From positions 1 through 6,375 of the forward strand of contig JAZQTM010000014.1 of assembly GCA_045630765.1 (NCBI GenBank): a stretch of DNA of 6,375 bases, given 5' to 3'. The notes beneath the pieces were generated by a model. The model saw only the letters and a list, made by a program, of their open reading frames with translations. It searched no databases and was not told the DNA's origin. The first letter of the stretch is position 1; every line of letters starts with the position of its first letter. The DNA comes from RGIG3009 sp045630765 (GTDB lineage: Bacteria; Bacillota; Clostridia; Oscillospirales; Acutalibacteraceae). The position numbers and the translations under genes were made by a program. Of the stretch, positions 1 to 4,849 are shown piece by piece.

Positions 1-392
1 GTTTGCACACTGCGGGTATCCACCGTACGGCGCTCGATCTGCACGCGGGGCTGCGGCGGGTTCTTCGGTTTCTTTTCCTGCTTGGGTGCGGCGGGTTTTT
101 CTTCCGCGGCAACCGTTTCGGCAGGTTTCTCTTCCGCCTTCGGCTCCTCTGCTTTGGGAGCGGGTGCCGCTTTTGCTTCGCGGCGCTGATCCGCATCGGC
201 AAAATAGGCATCCAAATTCTCTTTGCTATACTTTTGCGTCAAATAATCGAAAACGATGTCCAATTCGTCTTCCTGCAATGCCGTGGCGCTCTTTTTCGGC
301 GTTTCGGAAAACTTCGCGAGCAGAGCAATGATCTCCTTGCTCTGTACGCCGAAATCCTTGGCGACTTCACTGACGCGATATTTAATCATCAT
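1..392 (-). CDS. infB: Translation initiation factor IF-2, N-terminal part (cut by window edge)
   Basis: IF-2 is the GTPase that brings formyl-Met-tRNA to the 30S subunit and promotes subunit joining. Only the first 130 codons are present; the GTPase core would lie beyond position 1. Residues about 3-52 (starting MMIKYRVSEVAKDFGVQ) match the IF2_N helical domain. From about residue 70 the protein becomes a low-complexity linker rich in Ala, Lys, Glu and Pro, as is usual between IF2_N and the G domain. I chose the ATG at 392: a GGAGG lies 9 nt upstream (402-406). The second ATG at 389 would have 12 nt. The start overlaps the end of ylxQ by 11 bp, so translational coupling is likely. Last visible gene of the rimP-nusA operon. 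The gene identity is firm from both sequence and context. Confidence 0.93.
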   Translation of the reverse strand, partial: MMIKYRVSEVAKDFGVQSKEIIALLAKFSETPKKSATALQEDELDIVFDYLTQKYSKENLDAYFADADQRREAKAAPAPKAEEPKAEEKPAETVAAEEKPAAPKQEKKPKNPPQPRVQIERRTVDTRSVQ

Positions 393-717
393 ATCGAGAT
401 TCCTCCTCTTGTGCTGTATTCAGCAATGGGCTGAGTGCCCGAATGAAACCGGCATCGGTCGTGGCAAGCACTGCCACCGGTTTGGTTGCACCGACGGCGC
501 GGGCAACTTCCTCTTTGGTGAGCGGGAGCCGATGGATCGGTTTCTCCCCCGCCGCAAATGTCAGTTGCCGTACAGTACGCGGTGCGGCATCGGCGGTCAA
601 CATCAGCAGTACCTGCTTTTCACGGCAAAGCGCCGCCACGGCATCAAAGCCGACCGTTAACCGTCCCGCACGACGACACATACCCAGCAACCCTGCCAGT
701 TTGTCTGCTGTCATCAT
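382..717 (-). CDS. ylxQ: L7Ae/L30e-family RNA-binding protein YlxQ
   Basis: Small (111 aa) protein of the L7Ae/L30e/S12e/Gadd45 fold, a family that often binds kink-turn RNA. The cellular role of bacterial YlxQ is not well settled, and ribosome or RNA association is inferred from the family. Visible family features are an N-terminal helix with LLGMCRRAGRLTVGFDAV (residues 10-27), the strand-loop VLLMLTADAAPRTVRQ (36-51) and the C-terminal KPVAVLATTDAGFIRAL (79-95). Together they follow the B. subtilis YlxQ pattern closely. The last dozen residues are acidic and probably disordered. Two ATGs are adjacent (717 and 714). I use 717 because it forms an ATGA overlap with the ylxR stop and has a GAGGAG about 8 nt upstream. 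The 3' end overlaps the infB start by 11 bp. Confidence 0.9.
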   Translation of the reverse strand: MMTADKLAGLLGMCRRAGRLTVGFDAVAALCREKQVLLMLTADAAPRTVRQLTFAAGEKPIHRLPLTKEEVARAVGATKPVAVLATTDAGFIRALSPLLNTAQEEESRYDD

Positions 718-974
718 TTGTGCAGCTCCTCAATTTCCTTGTACAATTCATCGGGAACGCGGCACGCAAACGCTTTTTCCAAACGTCGTGCCTTCCGCGC
801 CGCCGCCAAACACGTGGGGTCGGTACAAACGTATGCACCGCGACCGGCTTTCTTGCCGGTGAGATCCAGCGACAACTCGCCTTCCGGACTCTTGACCACG
901 CGCACCAATTCAGTTTTGGGTTTCATTTCACCGCATCCGGTACATTTGCGAAGCGGTATCCGCTTTTGCTGCAT
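714..974 (-). CDS. ylxR: YlxR/RnpM family RNA-binding protein
   Basis: 86-aa protein of the YlxR (DUF448) family, called RnpM in B. subtilis, where it is reported to bind the RNase P RNA and modulate RNase P activity. The signature is intact: RKCTGCGEMKPKTELVRVV at 9-27, with Cys11 and Cys14, and GRGAYVC at 44-50, with further Cys at 50, 55 and 71. The basic stretch ARKARRLEKAF follows. I start at the ATG at 974 because GGGAGG lies 6 nt upstream (981-987) and the family begins just before the (I/L)P-x-RxCxxC motif. An upstream in-frame ATG at 1049 would add 25 non-conserved residues inside nusA. It lies 20 nt after the nusA stop and overlaps ylxQ by 4 bp (ATGA), so both are probably translated in a coupled way. 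Confidence 0.92.
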   Translation of the reverse strand: MQQKRIPLRKCTGCGEMKPKTELVRVVKSPEGELSLDLTGKKAGRGAYVCTDPTCLAAARKARRLEKAFACRVPDELYKEIEELHK

Positions 975-980
975 ACGATG

Positions 981-987
981 TCCTCCC
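981..987 (-). promoter_or_regulatory. Ribosome binding site deciding the ylxR start
   Basis: Minus-strand GGGAGGA ends 6 nt before the ATG at 974. This supports the 86-aa form of YlxR over the longer in-frame reading that would begin within nusA at 1049. Confidence 0.8.
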
Positions 988-994
988 TTCGTAA

Positions 995-2062
995 TTACTC
1001 CTCGTCTTCGCCGTAGAATCCGCTTTCGGGGCGGATATCGATCTTCCAACCGGTCAACTTCGCAGCAAGGCGAGCATTCTGTCCTTTGTTACCGATAGCC
1101 AGCGACAACTGCGCATCCGGCACCGTTGCACGGCACGCTTTGGCGCCATCCGGGTCTACTTCCACGCTGACGACCTTGGCAGGTGCAAGCGCCGCGGCAA
1201 TGAACTTCTCCGGATCTTCGCTATATTCGATAATATCCACTTTTTCGCCGCCGAGTTCTTCCACAATCTCGGCTACGCGAACACCTTTGGCACCGATACA
1301 CGCGCCGACGGCATCCACGTTTTCGTCGTGAGCAAGCACCGCCAGTTTCGTACGGGAGCCCGCCTCACGGGATACCGCTTTGATCTCGACGGTACCGTCA
1401 AAGATCTCAGGCACCTGCATTTCAAACAAGCGCTTGACAAGACCGGGGTGTGTGCGGGAAATCAGCACGCGCGGACCTTTTTCGCCGTCTTTGACGTCTA
1501 CGACGTATACCTTTACACGCATTCCTTCACGAAGCACTTCCTCGCCAACCTGTTCGGTCTTGGGAAGCACTGCTTCGGATTTGCCGATCTCCACCGTAGC
1601 GGCACCGGTCTTGGGATCCACACGGGTAACGAGTGCCGTCACCAATTCTTGATTATGGCGCTGGAACTCCAAGAATTTCTGTCCACGTTCCGCCTCGCGA
1701 ATACCCTGACGGATCACGTGCTTAGCAGTCTGCGCCGCAATACGACCGAACTGCTTGGTTTCAAGCTTGATCTCGACAACGTCGCCGACCTTTGCCTTTT
1801 TGGAATAACGGACGGCTTCCTCGGGAAGCATCTCCTCATCGGGATCCAGCACTTCCTCCACAACCGTCTTGCGCAGTGAAACGGAAAACTCGCCGGTGGA
1901 CGGTTCCATGATTACTGCGATATTTTCTTTTCCGCCGTAATCCTTTTTCACAGCCAAAACGATTGCCGCGCGGATCTTCTCCAGCAAATATTCACCGTCG
2001 ATTCCCTTCTCCTTTTGCAGCAATTGCAAAGCCTCAAAAAATTCTGCGTTGTTGTTAGCCAT
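995..2062 (-). CDS. nusA: Transcription termination/antitermination protein NusA
   Basis: NusA binds RNA polymerase and nascent RNA, stimulates pausing and intrinsic termination and takes part in antitermination. The 355-aa product has the Firmicutes architecture without the C-terminal acidic repeats of E. coli. An RNAP-binding N-terminal domain (about 1-125) begins AEFFEALQLLQKEKGI. An S1 domain spans about 137-203. KH1 has its GxxG loop as GAKG at 257-260 in GACIGAKGVRV. KH2 has GNKG at 324-327 in LAIGNKGQNARLAAKLTGW. Two starts are possible. ATG 2062 (MANNNAEFF) matches the family N-terminus and has GGAGG about 11 nt upstream. ATG 2080 adds six residues, but its AAAGGA is only 2 nt away. 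I prefer 2062. It follows rimP by 24 nt and precedes ylxR by 20 nt. NusA may regulate its own operon through the leader hairpin at 2693-2718 (inference). Confidence 0.96.
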   Translation of the reverse strand: MANNNAEFFEALQLLQKEKGIDGEYLLEKIRAAIVLAVKKDYGGKENIAVIMEPSTGEFSVSLRKTVVEEVLDPDEEMLPEEAVRYSKKAKVGDVVEIKLETKQFGRIAAQTAKHVIRQGIREAERGQKFLEFQRHNQELVTALVTRVDPKTGAATVEIGKSEAVLPKTEQVGEEVLREGMRVKVYVVDVKDGEKGPRVLISRTHPGLVKRLFEMQVPEIFDGTVEIKAVSREAGSRTKLAVLAHDENVDAVGACIGAKGVRVAEIVEELGGEKVDIIEYSEDPEKFIAAALAPAKVVSVEVDPDGAKACRATVPDAQLSLAIGNKGQNARLAAKLTGWKIDIRPESGFYGEDEE

Positions 2063-2086
2063 TTTTCCTGATTCCTCCATTGTCCT

Positions 2087-2593
2087 TTAATCGCTGTTAT
2101 CGTCATCCCACAAGTCCACGGCGTGTACTGCCGCAACGTCCTTGCGAGAGAATGTCCATTCCTGTTCGTTTTCGTCCTCAATAACGAGAGTATCGTCGGT
2201 ATGACTGAGCAGCAAACCGACAAATTCGCGCTGACCGTTTTCGTCCGGCCGATATAATTTGACCGTGATCGGCAATTCCAAATACGCCTCGAAATGCTCG
2301 GGACGCGTCAATTCGCGCTCAATGCCGGGTGACATAACCTCCAAGCAATACGACTGCGCAATAGGATCCGCCTTGTCCAGCACGGGATTGAGAAGATGCG
2401 TCATCTCCACACAATCGTTAATGGTAACGCCTTCTTCTTTGTCAATGATGATCCGCAAAAACCAATCGGCACCCTCCTTGACAAACCGCACGTCCCAGAT
2501 CGACACACCCGCCTGCTCGGCAAGGGGTTCTGCCAACGCACGACACACGGCAACCACGTTTCCGCCTGATCCGCTTCGTTTTTGTCCAGCCAT
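2087..2593 (-). CDS. rimP: Ribosome maturation factor RimP
   Basis: RimP is needed for efficient maturation of the 30S ribosomal subunit. The 168-aa protein shows the two-domain family layout. The N-terminal alpha/beta domain spans about 13-87 and includes WDVRFVKEGADWFLRIIIDKEEGVTINDC-type strands. The hinge signature YCLEVMSPGIERELTRPEHF (82-101) corresponds to the family LEVSSPGxxRxL. An SH3-like C-terminal domain runs from about 105-160, with an acidic tail (WDDDNSD). The start at 2593 has GGAGGT with a 6-nt spacer. The first dozen residues, rich in Gly, Ser and Lys, are an extension ahead of the conserved domain. It is the first gene of the operon, preceded by a structured leader of about 140 nt and a strong promoter. 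Its stop is 24 nt before nusA. Confidence 0.95.
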   Translation of the reverse strand: MAGQKRSGSGGNVVAVCRALAEPLAEQAGVSIWDVRFVKEGADWFLRIIIDKEEGVTINDCVEMTHLLNPVLDKADPIAQSYCLEVMSPGIERELTRPEHFEAYLELPITVKLYRPDENGQREFVGLLLSHTDDTLVIEDENEQEWTFSRKDVAAVHAVDLWDDDNSD

Positions 2594-2611
2594 TCACACA
2601 CCTCCAAAAGG

Positions 2612-2635
2612 GTGACAGGACTCGAACCCTGTCAC
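2612..2635 (-). repeat. Perfect 8-bp inverted repeat carrying a tRNA T-loop consensus, just upstream of the rimP RBS
   Basis: On the transcribed strand the arms GTGACAGG and CCTGTCAC flank the loop GTTCGAGT. Loop plus closing bases read GTTCGAGTC, which fits the T-arm consensus GTTCRANYC exactly, though the perfect stem forces an 8-nt rather than 7-nt loop. The stem is followed by CCCTTTT and then the GGAGGT of rimP, so the hairpin could affect initiation or act as a weak terminator. No CCA end or D-arm is visible, so this is not a functional tRNA gene. Confidence 0.7.
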
Positions 2636-2644
2636 GGTTTCACT

Positions 2645-2666
2645 CGCCGCCTTTATCCGTGCGGCG
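2645..2666 (-). repeat. Leader hairpin 2 (GC-rich)
   Basis: CGCCGC at 2666-2661 and GCGGCG at 2650-2645 on the transcript form a six-bp G/C stem with a 10-nt loop. Past an AA/A internal loop the stem can continue with CGC/GTG (one G-U wobble). The loop contains ACGG, complementary to sequence at the base of hairpin 3. Confidence 0.6.
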
Positions 2667-2677
2667 TTGCGTTCACT

Positions 2678-2718
2678 CTTGCAAACAAACACAAAGGAGC
2701 GGGTCGCCCCACTCCTTT
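2678..2718 (-). terminator. Terminator-like attenuator hairpin in the rimP leader
   Basis: The transcript reads AAAGGAGTGGG, then the GNRA tetraloop GCGA, then CCCGCTCCTTT. This makes an 11-bp stem (2718-2693) with one G-U pair. It is followed by an interrupted U-rich tract TTTGTGTTTGTTTG (ending near 2679). It begins only about 18 nt after the predicted transcript start and lies before rimP, so it would be a leader attenuator rather than a gene-end terminator. The imperfect U tract is the type that often needs NusA, and nusA is the second gene of this operon. The opposite strand lacks a U tract, so it is not bidirectional. The hairpin is seen directly; the regulatory role is inferred. Confidence 0.6.
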
Positions 2719-2742
2719 ACTCAACTTCTATCATCGTTAGGT

Positions 2743-2771
2743 AGTATAGCACGATTGTGATAAAAAATCAA
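2743..2771 (-). promoter_or_regulatory. Sigma-A promoter of the rimP-nusA-infB operon
   Basis: On the minus strand, -35 TTGATT (2771-2766), a 17-bp spacer and -10 TATACT (2748-2743), with an extended TGC just before the -10. Predicted start near 2736-2738. The -35 box lies within a 25-bp inverted repeat (2759-2783). It is back-to-back with the plus-strand promoter; the two -35 boxes are 16 bp apart. Confidence 0.85.
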
Positions 2772-2783
2772 GTCTTTTTTATC
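2759..2783. repeat. Perfect A/T-rich inverted repeat between the divergent promoters
   Basis: GATAAAAAA (2759-2767), 7-bp centre TCAAGTC, TTTTTTATC (2775-2783): nine-bp perfect arms. It covers the -35 of the rimP promoter and ends 4 bp before the -35 of the plus-strand promoter. It could be an operator or an A-tract/UP-like element. The low complexity of the arms weakens the operator reading. Confidence 0.5.
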
Positions 2784-2787
2784 GGTG

Positions 2788-2816
2788 TTTACAAACGCGC
2801 GTTTTTATGCTACACT
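2788..2816 (+). promoter_or_regulatory. Sigma-A promoter of the membrane protein-rsmF pair
   Basis: -35 TTTACA (2788-2793), 17-bp spacer, -10 TACACT (2811-2816) with extended TGC. The predicted start is around 2823, giving a leader of about 35 nt. The spacer holds the perfect 12-bp palindrome AAACGCGCGTTT (2793-2804), a possible repressor site. Confidence 0.8.
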
Positions 2817-2856
2817 GATACTGCTTTTAATGCGCTTGTAAAGGAGTCAACTGCTT

Positions 2857-3396
2857 ATGCGTACGTTTGTATCCATCTGCCGTGTGTTGGTGTGGACTGT
2901 GTTGGTACTTACCACGCTGATCCAGATCGGAGCCATACTCAGCATTTCGCTTGGTGAACGCTTGGTCAACCCGACACTACTCACCGTGGCTACGGCACTG
3001 ATGTTATTGTCCGTTATCGTCTTTTTTGCCCTGCGGCACGGAAAAGTGTTCCCGCTTATCACCGCTGCTGTAGCGGGAATCTTGTTCATTATTGCCGCCT
3101 TGGAACTCAAAGATACGCTCAGCGTCGTCGTAACCGAGCGCGGTCTTGCGGGCATTTCGCTGTGGACCGCTATGTACCGTCATATGTCCCCTGCACTGAT
3201 CCCGTTTTTGATGCTCCCGATCTTTTGGGACGACTATACCGATCGTCGCGCGGCAAAACTTGCCGAAGCTGATCGGGTCACTCCTACCTTTTTTGAAACA
3301 ACCGAGGAAGAAGTCGCGCCGATTAAGCAAAAACGCTCAGTTCGTGCGCGCATACGCAAAACGGAGGTCACCGGTGATAGTTCCAACGACATTTGA
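2857..3396 (+). CDS. Hypothetical four-helix membrane protein
   Basis: I do not recognise a family. The 179-aa product has four likely membrane segments: about 8-31, 38-59, 64-83 and a shorter one at 108-124 (ALIPFLMLPIFW). A soluble, charged C-terminal tail runs from about 125-179. The tail goes from DDYTDRRAAKLAEADR through an acidic stretch (TTEEE) to a basic one (KQKRSVRARIRK). Positive charges near residue 2, in HGK (61-63) and at 130-134 suggest that the N- and C-termini are both cytoplasmic. There is no clear signal peptidase site. The ATG at 2857 has AAAGGAG with a 10-nt spacer and a good promoter upstream. The 3' end overlaps the rsmF start by 23 bp, so the two are probably co-transcribed and coupled. 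The function is unknown; a link to ribosome work is only contextual. Confidence 0.8.
   Translation: MRTFVSICRVLVWTVLVLTTLIQIGAILSISLGERLVNPTLLTVATALMLLSVIVFFALRHGKVFPLITAAVAGILFIIAALELKDTLSVVVTERGLAGISLWTAMYRHMSPALIPFLMLPIFWDDYTDRRAAKLAEADRVTPTFFETTEEEVAPIKQKRSVRARIRKTEVTGDSSNDI
3363..3368 (+). promoter_or_regulatory. Ribosome binding site deciding the GTG start of rsmF
   Basis: GGAGGT ends 5 nt before GTG at 3374. It lies inside the end of the upstream membrane-protein gene and supports the GTG start over the ATG at 3404 or an in-frame upstream ATG at 3260. Confidence 0.75.
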
Positions 3397-4777
3397 AGAA
3401 CGCATGCGCCGCCTGCTCGGGAACGAGTATGCGGCGTTCTTTGACGCGTGGGATCAGCCGCTTACCACCCGCGGCATCCGCGCCAATACACTGAAAATAC
3501 CCACCCAAGAACTTTGGCAATTACTGCCTTTTGACGTATCCCCCGTTGCCTTTGCAACAGAGGGCGGTATGACGACAGCATCGTTTCGTGCAGGCGCCGA
3601 TCCGTTGCACCACGCGGGCACCTATTATATGCAAGAACCATCCGCTATGTCGGCGGTTACGGTATTAGCGCCCACCCGAGGCGAACGGGTGTTGGATCTG
3701 TGCGCCGCACCCGGCGGCAAATCCACACAGATTGCTGCCGCTTTGCAAGGCGAAGGGTTACTGTGGGCAAACGAATACGTCCCGGCCCGCGCCCGCATTT
3801 TACTGCAAAACTTGGAACGTCTTGGTGTGCGTAACAGTGTAACTTCCTGCGGTGACACCGCACGAATTGCCGACGCACTGCCCGGTTGGTTTGATGCGGT
3901 GCTTGCCGACGTTCCTTGTTCGGGGGAAGGTATGTTCCGCAAGGAACCCGAGGCCATTCCCGAGTGGAGCGAGGACACCGTCCGTCTGTGTGCCGAACGC
4001 AGCCGTGAGATTTTAGATAACGCGGCGCGCTGTGTCCGCCCGGGCGGCAGACTGGTCATTTCCACTTGCACGTTTGCGCCGGAGGAAAACGAGTGTGCGG
4101 TGATCCGCTTTTTACACGATCATCCCGATTTTACTTTGCAAACGATTGAGGCACCGTTCGGTCGATCGGCGTTTGACACCGATCATATTCTGCCTTTTTT
4201 AGATCTCGAACTGCATACCTTTGCCAAAACGGTCGACACCACCCGTTGCCGTCGTATTTTTCCGTGTGACGGTGGCGAGGGACATTTCATTGCCTTGCTT
4301 CATCGCGAGGGGAATGGTACCGCTGCCGTTACACCGTTTGCACCCCCGCGCAACGACACGGCGACATCACTGGCAAAAACGTTGTACAACGATTGCTTTA
4401 CCGATACGCCGAACGGCACCTTTGCTACCTTCGGCAACACGGTGCATCTGTTGCCTCCGTTATTCCCCGCCGTACGAGGTGTCAACGTGCTGAACGCCGG
4501 TGTGGCGGTCGCGGAATTATGCGGCGAACGCACACTGCGTGCCGAACCGTGCCACGCGGTATTTCAATCAGCCGCATCGACGTCCTGCCGCCGTTTGCTG
4601 AATCTTGAACTCTCCGATCCGCGCCTTTCAGCATTTTTACGCGGCGAAGAAATCAACACCGATACGCCCGCCGGATTTAACGGTGTGGCGGTACACGGTA
4701 TTCTCACCGGTTTCGGTAAAGTATCCGGTTCAAAACTCAAAAATCGCTACCCAAAAGCCCTTCGTTTAATAAAATAA
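3374..4777 (+). CDS. rsmF: 16S rRNA (cytosine-C5)-methyltransferase, RsmF type (NOL1/NOP2/Sun family)
   Basis: SAM-dependent enzyme that makes 5-methylcytosine in 16S rRNA near the decoding centre. E. coli RsmF acts on C1407, while the exact target here is inferred. The product is 467 aa from the GTG start. The N-terminal part (VIVPTTFEERMRRLLG, then RANTLKI) is typical of the family. The SAM-binding motif LDLCAAPGGKST is at 107-118. Motif IV DVPCSGEGMFRK (179-190) contains Cys182 and motif VI STCTFAPEENE (230-240) contains Cys232, the two cysteines used for catalysis and product release. The C-terminal region carries the RsmF-specific FPCDGGEGHFIALL (296-309) and the PUA-like end, VAVHGILTGFGKVSGSKLKNRYPKALR in segments 438-464. 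The GTG has GGAGGT 5 nt upstream. It overlaps the upstream membrane-protein gene by 23 bp. No terminator is visible after it. Confidence 0.92.
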   Translation: MIVPTTFEERMRRLLGNEYAAFFDAWDQPLTTRGIRANTLKIPTQELWQLLPFDVSPVAFATEGGMTTASFRAGADPLHHAGTYYMQEPSAMSAVTVLAPTRGERVLDLCAAPGGKSTQIAAALQGEGLLWANEYVPARARILLQNLERLGVRNSVTSCGDTARIADALPGWFDAVLADVPCSGEGMFRKEPEAIPEWSEDTVRLCAERSREILDNAARCVRPGGRLVISTCTFAPEENECAVIRFLHDHPDFTLQTIEAPFGRSAFDTDHILPFLDLELHTFAKTVDTTRCRRIFPCDGGEGHFIALLHREGNGTAAVTPFAPPRNDTATSLAKTLYNDCFTDTPNGTFATFGNTVHLLPPLFPAVRGVNVLNAGVAVAELCGERTLRAEPCHAVFQSAASTSCRRLLNLELSDPRLSAFLRGEEINTDTPAGFNGVAVHGILTGFGKVSGSKLKNRYPKALRLIK

Positions 4778-4782
4778 AGTTA

Positions 4783-4811
4783 TTGCCATTCCCTGTTTTA
4801 TTTGTTATACT
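4783..4811 (+). promoter_or_regulatory. Sigma-A promoter of rhaB
   Basis: -35 TTGCCA (4783-4788), 17-bp spacer, -10 TATACT (4806-4811). It starts only 5 nt after the rsmF stop, so rhaB can be expressed independently, although read-through from rsmF is possible because no terminator separates them. Confidence 0.8.
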
Positions 4812-4821
4812 GAATACAAAT
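4800..4821. promoter_or_regulatory. Possible operator over the rhaB -10 box
   Basis: ATTTGT (4800-4805), ten bases, ACAAAT (4816-4821): a perfect six-bp inverted repeat spanning the -10 and the predicted start region. The position suits a repressor controlling rhaB, but the arms are short and A/T-rich, so chance is possible. Confidence 0.3.
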
Positions 4822-4849
4822 CTTTAGATTGGTAAAGGAGTCTTTGACG

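Larger units (their letters stand above)
2594..2737 (-). ncRNA. Structured 5' leader of the rimP-nusA-infB operon
   Basis: The segment between the predicted transcription start (about 2736-2738) and the rimP ATG is non-coding but rich in perfect inverted repeats. In transcript order these are hairpin 1 at 2718-2693 (11 bp, GCGA loop) and hairpin 2 at 2666-2645 (six-bp CGCCGC/GCGGCG, 10-nt loop). Hairpin 3 at 2635-2612 has an eight-bp GTGACAGG/CCTGTCAC stem and an eight-nt loop, and ends 6 nt before the rimP Shine-Dalgarno. CACGG in loop 2 (2661-2657) can pair with CCGTG (2637-2633), a possible pseudoknot or switch. I do not recognise a named riboswitch class. Cis-regulation of the operon is an inference from position and structure. 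Confidence 0.6.

Noticed and set aside
714..1049. Longer YlxR starting at 1049
   Set aside because: The extra 25 residues are Arg-rich, lie inside the nusA reading region and are not family-like, while the ATG at 974 has a strong ribosome binding site.
1328..1879. Plus-strand open frame (183 codons) inside nusA
   Set aside because: It lies wholly antisense to the conserved NusA S1/KH coding region and shows no recognisable domain; it is a by-product of codon bias.
2608..2680. A functional tRNA gene
   Set aside because: A T-loop consensus and acceptor-like pairing exist, but there is no D-arm, no proper 7-nt anticodon loop, the T-loop has 8 nt in the best stem, and no CCA follows. It is kept only as a tRNA-like element.
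2612..2680. Kink-turn in the leader as an autoregulatory site for the L7Ae-like protein YlxQ
   Set aside because: GUGA sequences flank hairpin 2 on both sides, but I could not place the tandem G-A pairs and 3-nt bulge of a kink-turn in a consistent fold.
2594..2737. T-box or a known metabolite riboswitch in the rimP leader
   Set aside because: No T-box core sequence (AGGGTGG..ACCGCG) and no conserved core of the common riboswitch classes that I can recall is present.
3260..4777. Longer RsmF (505 aa) starting at 3260
   Set aside because: The added N-terminus is the out-of-frame reading of the membrane-protein tail; GTG at 3374 has GGAGGT at correct spacing and matches the family start.
4778..4849. 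Intrinsic terminator after rsmF
   Set aside because: No GC-rich inverted repeat followed by T residues is present; the short gap is occupied by the rhaB promoter and ribosome binding site.
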